A stretch of 64,000 nucleotides of DNA from NCBI GenBank assembly GCA_958299035.1, contig CATQJL010000316.1:42024025-42088024 (forward strand), written 5' to 3'. Position 1 is the first letter of the stretch. Every line of letters begins with the position of its first letter. Below are positions 54,441-64,000 of this stretch, piece after piece. The DNA comes from Cylicocyclus nassatus (Eukaryota > Nematoda > Chromadorea > Rhabditida > Strongylidae). The notes under the pieces were generated by a model. That model saw nothing but the letters and a program-made list of their open reading frames with translations, searched no databases and was not told where the DNA came from. The translations under genes and the position numbers were made by a program.

Positions 54441-55771
54441 GCTCTGTCTCCGACTTTGTGCGAAATGCAGGGGCTTGGATGCGATCATGCCAGGATGGCT
54501 TTCGGGTGCTTGCAGTAGGCGACGGTGAGTTCCTTGAAGTAAATAAAGTGAGAAAAAGCTTCTAGTAACTTTTAAATTTTTTTCTCATTTCTCCTTTTTA
54601 TCAGTCAGTGAAGAAGCTTATAAAGTTTTTGAGCAAGAAATTTTTTTGAGAAAAGAGCGTCGAGCTTCGCTTGCTTCCTCCCCCCCCCCCCACGGGCGAC
54701 GTTTTGGGGAGGTGAGTGTCCGGCACTACCACCTTCACTTTTGCCGGCCAGGGTAGCTGGGACCACCTTCACTTTTGGGGGCCGGGCTCCACCCATCGTA
54801 CCTCTGATTGAGGCACACCTTGTAATATTATGTTCGCAAACCAGTACAATTACCAGCTTTCGAGCAACAGTATTCAGCCAACTTGACAAAAAGTTTCAAT
54901 CTGGCATTCTGAGTCAGCTCAGGTCCAAAAACGCGCGGACTTTGCGAAGGCGAGAAAGATGAGAAAACATGTCATTTTCCAATAAGATGACAGGTTCATA
55001 GGATATGATGTATAATAGCTGCATAATTAATCTTTCTTGACTTAGCTAGTCATGATGAATGGGAACGATTTTCGATTGTGAGTCACGATTCCATTTTACT
55101 CGAGCGCTTAAGAAATCTTAAGGTAAAATTATTTATGACCATTCATGGATTTGTTTGCTTTAGAAGCTAGTTAACCCTGGAAGGTATATGAGGACTTTAT
55201 CTTTGATAATCTCCTCAAGTGGAAATACTATTGAATATTCATACATTTATTTTGAATCTGATGCTTCCATCTGTCGGCTTGTGCTTCTGACGTTTTCTGT
55301 TTCGCTTCAAAACATCAAATCACCTAACAATATATTCTATATTGCTCTCTTACATTTCCATTACGCATTGAACACGATTAAGTGATTATTGTTTGCAAAC
55401 TCTTCAAATTGTTCCATTTATACCTAAATTTCTGTATTTTTCTCCAGTGATAATAAGTGATTGACAAAAGTAAAAAAGTAAATAATACACCGGTTTTCAT
55501 GTTTGCGCTTTTGGCGCTTCAAGCCGTACAGTAATTCGCTTTACATCTATGCAAAGGATGCACGACTCAAAGAGCGCTTTCAGTTTGGATAAAAGTCTCG
55601 CCAGCGTTTGGAGTAATGCGTTCTTGATAAACAAAACAAGGCTAACGTCTTGATTTTGAGCCATTACATTTTGTTTGAAATAGGAAGCTTTCTGAAACCC
55701 CTAACATATAGTGCCTTTAAACTCTTTGAACTAGTAATCGTCTGCTTGATTTCTTCGAATAATCTTGATTA
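54441..55771. other. No gene supported; C-rich tract near 54,680
   Basis: Contains TTCACTTTTG phrases (54,735-54,780) related to the 'F' family ends. A 65-codon plus frame at 55,188-55,385 has no motif. Confidence 0.35.
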
Positions 55772-56434
55772 TTAAGTTGGCCCAAAAGTTCGTTCGCACC
55801 ATATTAAGAAATTCATAATTTCTGTTTGTTTTCGGGCGATTTGCGAGTTTCATTTTTACCTAAGAAGGAATTCATTCTGTTCATAGCGGTGCCTTAGCTT
55901 TTATGCTGAGCATGCACTGCCTGGATAGAAGGGGTAGAAAAAAAATTACTCAAATTTTGAATATTTTGTGTAGGCTCATAAAGAATCTGAAACTACCAGC
56001 TCTTTATAACCACGCAAAGTTTGTGCTGATTGAGCGTCTCCATGAAAAATGATTTTTGAGAAAATGCCAAATTAAATTGAAGTCGCCCTTTTGTATTGCT
56101 TGCTCGAAAATCGTAACTTTCCATAAAGACGCTCAATCAGCAAAAACTTTGCGTGATTGTAAAGAGCAGATAGTAGAAACCTATAATATCGACTGCTCCG
56201 ATTTTTACTGCAAGTTTCAGATTTTTTATGAGCCTACACAGAAAATTCAAAATTAAGTAATTTTCTTCTACCATTTCTACCCATGCAGTGTATGCTCTAC
56301 AGAAAAATGCAAAGGCACCGCCATGAAGAGAATAAATTGTTCTTTCATATAAAAATGAAAACCTGCAAATCGGTTGGAAACCAGAAGTTATGAATTTTCA
56401 AACATTGTGCTAACAAACTTTTGGGCCAACCTAA
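55772..56434. mobile_element. Mariner-like foldback (TTAAGTTGGCCCAAAAG)
   Basis: TTAAGTTGGCCCAAAAGTTC and AAACTTTTGGGCCAACCTAA, with TA at 55,770-55,771 and 56,435-56,436. Arms contain AAATTCATAATTTCTG and CAGAAGTTATGAATTTTC. Confidence 0.88.
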
Positions 56435-56436
56435 TA

Positions 56437-57960
56437 CAGTGCTGGACATAATTATAAAGCCACTCTACAAATCGTCGTAATTTTCGTTCTTGTCAATGAA
56501 TCTGTCCGAAACTTTGCTGTGTTGTGCGCATGTCAATTTACCATGACCCCTCAAAACGGCTTCCAGTCTTGTTGAATTTGAACGGAGAAAAACAAAAAAA
56601 GTCGAAAAAGCACTCTTTGAAAGCTGGACAAAATTATAAAGCCACCTGGTTTTTCTAATCACTATCGCATTCGTTGACTCTCAAATTTTTTTGTACAATT
56701 ATATTCCAAAATATAAAACATTTGCAACACCTACGGCCTCTCATCCTACTCAAATAGAAGCGATCACTGCATTTTTTGCTTTTAAAAGCACCAAAAGTCA
56801 ATCTGCTTCAACAAACAACTGGTTTGAAGAATTTTCAAGCTCTTGTTCTTTCAAATGATAACCATGGAATCTCCTGACCCTTCTGGATAGATGAGGTGAA
56901 AAGCGCTTTCGTAAACTCTGCGTAATCGCTGATTTTGACGAACAAACTCTAGCCTCTCCATAGGATTGAAACGCTTATAGACCACAACACTCAGTTTGCA
57001 ATGTCCACAAAGTGCTGAACTTGTTTTGTTACATTGCCTACATAGGAATGCAGCTTTCGCAACAACTTTCAGATTTTCCCTAATGATGCGGTAGCGATTT
57101 AGACCTGAAATAGTTTCTACGAAAATTCCCTTCGAGCAGGGAATCCGATATAATATAACTCCGACATAATCCACCCAATGAATTAGATTAGCTAATATTT
57201 TTAAGTTTCAAGAGTCTCCGGTTTTATCTCGCGATCTGAGTTGGCTTTGATTGTGCAGGGTGCTCTACTCAACATTCAGTGGATGTCAACTGCGGCTGAA
57301 CCAGAGTGCTCAATCCCGAAATTTTTTCGCAGTCATGCACACGAGTTCACTGTTGTATGGCTGTCGTAATGGCTACATTACAGTATTTTCTGTCGCTTGA
57401 AAATTCAGTTTTGTGGTGCAAAAGTGCGTCAACCCTATGGAGAGGCTGGAGTTTGTCCGTCAAAATCAGCGATTACGCAGAGTTTACGAAAGCGCTCTTC
57501 ACCGCATCTATACAGAAGGGTCAGTAGATTCCATGATTATTATTTGAAATGAACAAAAGCTTGAAAACTTATCAAACCAGTTGTTTGTTGAAGCAGATTG
57601 ACTTTTGGTGCTTTTAAAAGCAAAAAATGCAGTGATCGCTTCTATTTGAGTAGGATGAGAGGCCGTAGCTGTTGCAAATGTTTCATATTTTGGGATGTAA
57701 TTGTACAAAAAATTTGAGAGTCAACGAATGCGACAGTGATTAAAAAAACTAGGTGGCTTTATAATCTTGTCCAGCTTTCAAAGAGGGCTTTTTCGAATTT
57801 CTCCGTTTTTCTCCGTTCAAACTCAACAAGACTGAAAGCCGTTTTGACGGGTCATGGAAGGTTAAAATGCGCACAATACAGCAAAGTTTCAGTCAGATTC
57901 ATTGACAAGAACCAAAATTACGACGATTTCTAGAGTGGCTTTATAATTGTGTCCAGCACT
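56437..57960. mobile_element. Tc1-like foldback (CAGTGCTGGACATAATTATAAAG)
   Basis: Left CAGTGCTGGACATAATTATA, right TTATAATTGTGTCCAGCACT. Arms of about 520 bp mirror each other (AAGCGATCACTGCATTTTTTGC with its inverse; CAAAATCAGCGATTACGCAG). The CAGTGCTGG terminus is typical of Tc1-group elements. Open frames inside are arm shadows. Confidence 0.88.
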
Positions 57961-58565
57961 TATATTGAAATCTGCTCATTAATGTTGACTGTGATGCATA
58001 GCAAGTTCGTTGGACTACTGTTACGTTACACTTAAAGTTGATTTTGGCTAAAATGTCGAAAATGTATACATAAGATAAACCCTGTAGGTTTTTGTTGTTT
58101 TTGAAAAGCTTCTGGCCTTTTAAAAAATCTGTGTTTGATTTTAACTTCATCACAACTTTGAAACAGTTTTTTTCACTTAAATGCAAAAGAACTCACCGTA
58201 ACAGAACGGGTATGCGTGTAGGCAGTATATGAGTTTGCTAGGAAGATGAAGAAGCAAGTGGCAAATAAACCTGAATGACAACAGTTTAACTTATCAGAAC
58301 GGTCAAAGTACTTCACCTATAAGTAAGGGAGTGTCCCACGACACCCAGCTTAAATTTTTCTGAAATAATTAAAATTACGAAAAAGTCAAGGTTCTACTAT
58401 CAAATTATCTACTTTTTAACTAGTATCGATTCTCCAATGCGTTCGAATCTTTTGTATCATTTTAGATCAAAGCTAATATTGAGGCTCCTGTAATTTACAA
58501 TGCGCGAGGCACAATTACTGCCGAGTTGCAGCTTTGGCAAACCATTCGTAGCATTTTTCCACTGC
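57961..58565. other. No gene supported
   Basis: AT-rich spacer between the Tc1-like foldback and the (TGTC)n repeat. Confidence 0.35.
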
Positions 58566-58585
58566 ATCTTATATATAAAGCTGAA

Positions 58586-58620
<35 letters not shown>

Positions 58621-59050
58621 ATGTCTGTCTGTACGTATGTTCCGAATAGAAAATTCCATTTCTGAACCGATCGGGACCAAACTTGGCACACATACACTTT
58701 GGGCCCCGGCGGGTGTCATAGGCTACTTTTCGGCATCGATCGATATCGATTTTATCGATTTTTTGCAAAATTTGAGCTACGGGGCTGGGAGTTGGCACAG
58801 GGGGGTAATCGAGCATGCTGATCACCCCCGTGGGGGTGATCAGCATGCTCGATTACACCACCCTGCCAAATTCCAGCCCCCTAGCTCAAATTTTGCAAAA
58901 AATCGATAAAATCGACATCGATCGATAGCGAAAAGTGGACTGTGACACCCGCCGGGGCCCGAAGTGTATGTGTGCCAAGTTTGGTCCGGATCGGTTAAGA
59001 AATGGAATTTTCTATTTGGAAGATACGGCGGAGCCGGGTAAGCCAGCTAG
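58566..59050 (+). repeat. Interspersed repeat: (TGTC)n to CGGAGCCGGGTAAGCCAGCTAG
   Basis: Starts near TATATATAAAGCTGAATGTC, carries (TGTC)n at 58,586-58,640, CCAAACTTGGCACACATACA, ATCGATTTT runs, and ends CCGGGTAAGCCAGCTAG-T. An internal palindrome (58,805-58,856) joins two inverted partial copies. Related copies: 11,391-12,020 and 63,275 onward. Confidence 0.7.
58805..58856. repeat. Palindrome, 25-bp arms, 2-nt centre
   Basis: GTAATCGAGCATGCTGATCA-CCCCC and its exact inverse around GT. Confidence 0.92.
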
Positions 59051-59202
59051 TTATATCTAAGATTTCAGCTGCACTTTATTTTCCCTATCTCCCTTTTCAA
59101 TCATCGCTGCTCACACGTCATCAGAAAATTGCCAAGCACAACGCAGAAAAGGGCTTGTCGACTTACAACCAGAAGTGCGATACTGGCAGCCGTCTTCCCC
59201 TA

Positions 59203-61000
59203 CCTTCACTTTAGAGCTGGTACAGGGTGACCACTTTCATATTTGGTCCTTGGAATTTTTGTTTCACTGACTAAGAAAAAAATAAAAATAAGCGGAACAA
59301 ATGCAAAAGAAATCAATGAAAGTGAATTTTCAGGTAATTTACTTCTAGTGCCAGTACTCGCCATAGACGGAATCAAACTTCCACACTTCCCACGATTTCG
59401 GAGGACAAGTTTCTTCTTCTTGACAACTTTCGATAATTTTGAAAGCTACAGTGCTGGCCAAAACTATAGATTCACTATAAAAAACTGCCGTAGTTCATCT
59501 ACTTCTGAACAAATTGATCTGAGATTTGGTACAGCTGTGTGTTCAGCAGGCTTTCATTAGTGACCGGAGCGGATCCCGCTTTCGTTAAATTATGCAGGAA
59601 AAACAAAAATTTCGAAAAAAGCAGGTTTGAAGGTTGGCTAAAACTATAGATCCACCTAAAATTTTTGTCTGCTAAAGTAATTCTCGGCTTCTAAAGTCTT
59701 TAGTGCAGGAACATAGCCGAAAGTCAAAACAAAGGCTTCAATTCAGCTGTGTCATACCTTTATAAGAAACGCTTATCTGCTTTTTTCATTTGAAATATAC
59801 TTTTATGCGTATTTTGTTCCCGAGAATGTGTTTTTTATAGAGGATTCCGCACTTTTTTGACTAGCTTGAAAGTGATAGGGCTCAATCTTTCTCATAGATG
59901 CTTAGCATTGTATGCAGTAGAGAAAAAAATTTGGGTTTTTGCATTCAAAAGGCACCCGACATAGACCTAACCACAGGCTTGCGTTCAAATTTATGCCTTC
60001 AAACTCTTTCTGCAATGTTGTCATGAGCGTGAACTAAAGTAATGACATTGTTAGTATGTATGAGAGTCCGTATGCAGTGGTTGCAGATTTCTGCAGATCC
60101 TAGTATGCAGGCTAAATGAGGACTTTATCCTGCAAAAGTGATTTTAACAAGCTTTGAAGTCATTTCTGGTTCTGACCATAATGCTTATGTGAGTCGCAAG
60201 GCAACATACAATGCATGGTGTATTCACTAGTTAGCAGCTAAATAGTGGCAAAATTTAAGGAAGGTACCATTTGGTAAGTACTTTGAGATTGCCGAACACG
60301 CCGCAAGACTTATGCTTTGAAAAAGAATTAAAATGCGACTTCGCAAACAACCATGACTGTAGTTTACAAACTTCTTTTCATGTGAATAATGCTAAATAAT
60401 GCTTCTACATTATTTGAGCGGTTAGGTCTATGTCAGGTGCGCTTTGGATACGAAAACCCGAATTTTTTTCTACTGCTCACACTGCTAGGCATCTATAATA
60501 TAAGATAGTAGATGGAACCCTATCACTTTCATCCAGTAAAAAAGTGCGGAATCCTTTACAAAAACACATTCTCGGGAACAAAATACGCGTAAAAGTATTT
60601 TTGAGTGAAAAAAAGCACATAAGCGTTTCTTATAAAGGTATGACGCAGCTAAACTGAAGCCACTGCTTTGAATTTCGACTATGTACATGCACAAAAGACT
60701 TTGGAAGCAGAAAATTACTTTAGCAGACAGAAATTTTATGTGGATCTATAATTTTGGCCAACCTTCGAGCCCCCTTTTTCAAAATTTTTCATTTTTTCCT
60801 GAATAATCTAACGAAAGCGGGATTTGCTCCGGTCACTGATGGACGATAGTTTTTTATAGTGGATCTATAGTTTTGGCCAGCACTGATATGACCCAACGGT
60901 CCTTATTAGGGCCAACAACTATGAAAAAAGTCTCTCTCTAGGGCCGCGAGACACGACGTATAGAGCAACAAAAATATCTTTAATAAAGGTTCTCATTAAA
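59203..61000. mobile_element. Element 'F', second partial copy, with nested foldback
   Basis: CACTTTAGAGCTGGTACAGGG and GTGACCACTTTCATATTTGG match 41,750-41,790. After the nested element, ACCCAACGGTCC.TATTAGGGCC matches about 42,017-42,040. Confidence 0.6.
59449..60885. mobile_element. Tc1-like foldback (CAGTGCTGGCCAAAACTATAG)
   Basis: CAGTGCTGGCCAAAACTATA after TA, and TATAGTTTTGGCCAGCACTG at the right. Inner arms share AAGAAACGCTTATCTGC and its inverse. No transposase. Confidence 0.85.
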
Positions 61001-61720
61001 AGTTGTGTTTGGGAGTGAAACTTAGCGAGACTTCACGTATTTTATTGAGTAAATTTTGTCATAACGAAAGCGTTTGAACACAACTCTTTGAGAAATTAAG
61101 CTGCTTTAGGTTTTTAGCCTTTACCTGACCTTCCTAACTTGTCTTCAGATGTTTTCAATCTTCAAAAAAATCATAAATGGCTCTTTTCGTGGTATGAATA
61201 TCGAGCTCACAATCTCTTTTTTTTGCTACAGTGAAATTTTGGAGTTAAACATTCTTACCCTAGATGAATTGTGGTTCCGCCGTCAAATGACTTAAACTTG
61301 TAAAAGTGCAGTTACAAGAAATCGGGCTTGTGGACTTCAAATATTCATATATCTTTAGGACAAAGTAATGTCTTTCATAGTGTCGCATTTTAGAAATTCA
61401 AAGGTGAAAAGGAAAAAGGAGGGATTGTCTGGGGATTTCAGAGGAGGGGGGTTGTACTCAAGAAAATTGTGCCATTTTGCTCAACTCTGATTCTGATCGA
61501 TTTATTTGTTACTTCCAACTGACCACAATTCTCAATTTATAGATCAACAAATCAACAATTATTTGGAAGGAAGAAACCCGTGGAAGGATTATGTAAAATT
61601 TGTGCAAAATAATCGTAGCTTACGTTAATGAGACATGAGTGGATCTACTGCAGTAAAAAAAAGTACGCCTACAAGATAAGAGAGTTTCACGCTTCCCTGC
61701 TCAAAATCTAAATACATTGC
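60886..61720. other. No gene supported
   Basis: Right flank of element 'F' to about 61,060, then AT-rich text with short open frames only. Confidence 0.35.
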
Positions 61721-61759
61721 AAAATTTTCATAGATGTGCACTATACTTGGATCCGAATT

Positions 61760-62065
61760 GAATAGAAATTCGATCCGAATAAAATATTCGAATATATTCG
61801 TATTCGAAGTTCGATATTCGGAGTTCTTCCATTCTCGAATACTGTTCGAAAATCGAATGATTGAGAAAACGGGGTTTTGAATAAACTTCGAAACTCGAAT
61901 AATCAAAAAACAAGGTTTCGAATAAAATTCGAAAACTCGAATAATCAAAAAACGAGGATTCGAATATTATTCGAAAACTCGAATAACCAAAGAACGGGGT
62001 TTCGAATAGATTTTATTCGAATGCTTTATCCGAATGTTTATTCGAATTCGTATTCGAATGAACTC
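61760..62065. repeat. ATTCGAA-type minisatellite, about 42-bp units
   Basis: Units reading TTTCGAATAAA-TTCGAAAACTCG-AATAATCAAAAAACGAGG repeat about four times at 61,873-62,010, flanked by irregular TATTCGAATTCG text. A similar ATTCGAATA block occurs at about 63,140-63,270. Open frames here are repeat artefacts. Confidence 0.85.
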
Positions 62066-62094
62066 CGTATTCAGATTATTCGACTTTGTTGCAG

Positions 62095-62219
62095 AGTTAA
62101 CTGCTGAGTACCAAGCTCACTTCGTCCGCGTTTTTTTCGCAAAACTCGGTAATGCATCTTTTGCAACCGTTATGACACCTTTGAAGTGTGTGGAGGGTCG
62201 CATTCTTCCGACTGCTTGA
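62095..62219 (+). CDS. Possible last exon, unassigned
   Basis: Acceptor TTTGTTGCAG, then LTAEYQAHFVRVFFAKLG and NASFATVMTPLKCVEGRIL ending PTA-TGA at 62,217. The frame and acceptor look gene-like, but no upstream exon or known family was found; the minisatellite would be its intron. Confidence 0.3.
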
Positions 62220-62860
62220 CAAGAGAAAAATAATGTGTGGATTTCAATTGATGCTTTTTCGATCAAGAGATTGTTCCGCTATTGGCACCAAACCAGCAAA
62301 GAAGCAATCAAACTCAAGCTCATGTTCCGAGTTCATGTATTAAAAGTGTTTTGAAATGCCTGTTTTTCTCTCTTTGCATTGCTCATGCTTGTGGTACGCA
62401 AAGCCCACATTAGTGAGCACTCTTGCTCGCATAAGTTATATTCCACAGCTGCCTTCATTCGCTATATACCTCAGAGATTTTTGCGAATTGGTGTATTATA
62501 AGTGAAGGACGCAGTTGTAGTGGAGGATTAAACGGTTTAAATAGCCGTAAGCGATTTGCCAGTTACGAGTGCCTTCAAATGTAACGCCAGCTTACCTAAA
62601 ACGTTTAGCGTGTACAACTTACTAGAGAGATAAATGCCCTGCATTCTGTACTTTTAGAATAAGTTTTGGACAATTTGACTATTGCCAACCACGTCGCCAC
62701 TGAGATGCCTGTAGTATGCCCAGGGCTATAGGTGCATTTGTGCTCGCTTCGCGGAATAAACCACATGCCTTCGTCCACGACTAGCTTTTACCACACAAGG
62801 GGGTGGTATAAGTGAGTGGTGGGTGGTGATTATGGATTAAAACTTACTTTATCGATTTTT
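62220..62860. other. No gene supported
   Basis: Mixed sequence without repeats I recognise until ATCGATTTTTGG-type units begin near 62,850. Confidence 0.3.
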
Positions 62861-63060
62861 GGAAAAATTCTAGCTGCGGGACTAGGAGTTGGTGCAAGGG
62901 GGTAGGTGAGGGTGCCGATTATGAATAAAAATTTACTTTATCGATTTTGTCGATTTTTGGAAAATCTTGAGCTACGAGGTTGGGAGTTGGTACAGGGAGG
63001 TGATGCTGATTGAAACCGTAATCTATTTTCTCGATTTCAGCGATTTTCGGAAAGTTCTGA
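62861..63060. repeat. Degenerate ATCGAT/GGGAGTTGG units
   Basis: Two to three diverged units containing TTTATCGATTTT..GG, GAGCTACGAGGTTGGGAGTTGG and GGGTGATGCTGAT-like text, related to 63,400-63,790. Confidence 0.6.
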
Positions 63061-63274
63061 GCGAGGAGTTGATATAGGGAATACGAGGTTATTGTGGGAT
63101 TCAGCCAGATATGTCTTTGAGGTCTGGTTGCTCTAGTTATTCGATAAATCATTCGAATATCTATTCGAAATTCGACTTCCAATGTTCGAATATATTCGAT
63201 ATTTTTGATTTTCCGATTTTATTCGGAATTCATTCATTCGAAAAATTTTGAACCTCGAATTTATTCGATACTAG

Positions 63275-64000
63275 CTGGCTTACCCGGCTCCGCCGTATCC
63301 GGACCAAACTTGGCACACATACACTTCGGGCCCCGGCGGGTGTCACAGTCCACTTTTCGTTATCGATCGATGTCGATTTTACCGATTTTTATCATTTTCT
63401 TTGCAGAGTTCACCTACAGGGCTAGGAGTTGGCACAGGGGGGAAGTGAGCATGGGGATTCCGAATACAATATTAGTTTTCAGAATTATCGATTGCTTTTA
63501 TTGATTTTATAGATTTTTTGGCAGAGTTCACCTACAGGGCTAGGAGTTGGCACAGGGGGAAGTGAGCATGGGGATTCCGAATACAATATTAGTTTTCAGG
63601 ATCGTCCATTACTTTTATCGATTTTATCGATTTTTTTGCAAAGTTTGACCTGCGGGGCTGGGAGTTTGCACAGAGGGTAATCGAGCATGCAGATTACGAA
63701 TACAATATTAGTTTTCAAGATCGTCCATTACTTTTATCGATTTTATCGATTTTTTGAAAATTTGAGCTAGGGGGCTGGAATTTGGCACAGGGGTGTTCGA
63801 GCATGCTGATCACCCCCCTTGGGGATGATCAGCATGCTCGATTACCCCCCTGTGCGAACTCCCAGCCCCGTAGCTCAAACTTTGCAAAAAAATCGATAAA
63901 ATCGATAAAAGTAATCGATAATCCTGAAAACCAATATTGTATTCGGAATCCCCATGCTCGATTACCCCCCTGTGCCAACTCCCAGCCCCGTAGCTCAAAC
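63275..64000. repeat. (TGTC)n-family copy expanded into about 118-bp tandem units, then inverted
   Basis: After ACTAGCTGGCTTACCCGGC and CCAAACTTGGCAC, units of about 118 bp (GGGCTAGGAGTTGGCACAGG ... GGGGATTCCGAATACAATAT ... TTATCGATTTT) repeat at about 63,410, 63,528 and 63,647. Near 63,795-63,845 the orientation flips through GAGCATGCTGATCACCCCC / GATCAGCATGCTC, and inverted units run to the window end. Confidence 0.78.

Noticed and set aside
56851..57174. 107-codon frame with CxxC-like cysteines (LCRQCNKT, LCGHC)
   Set aside because: Lies in one arm of the Tc1-like foldback; the mirrored arm shows the same text in other frames, so it is an arm shadow.
61625..61948. 107-codon frame with FEF..KP repeats
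   Set aside because: Produced by the ATTCGAA minisatellite.

Overview
The window looks like repeat-rich nematode genomic DNA. The evidence is: (i) a split gene matching nematode aminopeptidase P (app-1) exon by exon; (ii) a split gene of the nematode-typical DUF273 family with introns as short as about 48 bp; (iii) a BEL/Pao integrase tail with nematode-style RPIDFLQ and RPINLL motifs; and (iv) many TA-flanked foldback and Tc1/mariner-type elements. Exons were read by eye from splice-like boundaries and remembered family motifs. No database search was run, and exon ends may be off by a few bases.

Layout. 1-625: end of a foldback repeat. 2.5-7.5 kb (minus): relic of app-1, with one exon split by a 1.8 kb foldback transposon that itself carries a second transposon. 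9.5-10.5 kb (plus): decayed BEL/Pao tail and probable LTR. 12-16.3 kb: foldback repeat and a decayed Penelope-like element (PLE) interrupted by a TIR element. 18.3-18.8 kb (minus): last two exons of an unrecognised coiled-coil gene. 19-21.3 kb: two foldback elements. 23.5-30.3 kb (minus): DUF273 gene whose last intron (5.6 kb) is packed with nested elements. 30.8-41 kb: consecutive mariner-like, hAT-like and other foldback elements. 41.7-54.4 kb: an inverted-repeat element containing a mariner-like foldback, which contains a PLE tandem array. 55.8-61 kb: mariner-like and Tc1-like foldbacks. 58.5-64 kb: (TGTC)n/ATCGAT-rich repeats and an ATTCGAA minisatellite.

The most striking object is the PLE array at 43,194-53,076 (minus). 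It has three near-identical 2,918-bp units, a fourth 5'-truncated unit, and a short inverted cap, flanked by an 11-bp target duplication. Every full unit carries the same three frameshifts and the same in-frame stop in the reverse transcriptase-endonuclease frame. Every unit and the cap also carry a hammerhead-ribozyme-like motif. Shared disabling changes point to amplification of an already broken copy, through a multimeric or circular template, DNA-level duplication, or an assembly artefact.

Most open frames of 60-150 codons elsewhere lie in foldback arms or are antisense shadows and are not annotated as genes.
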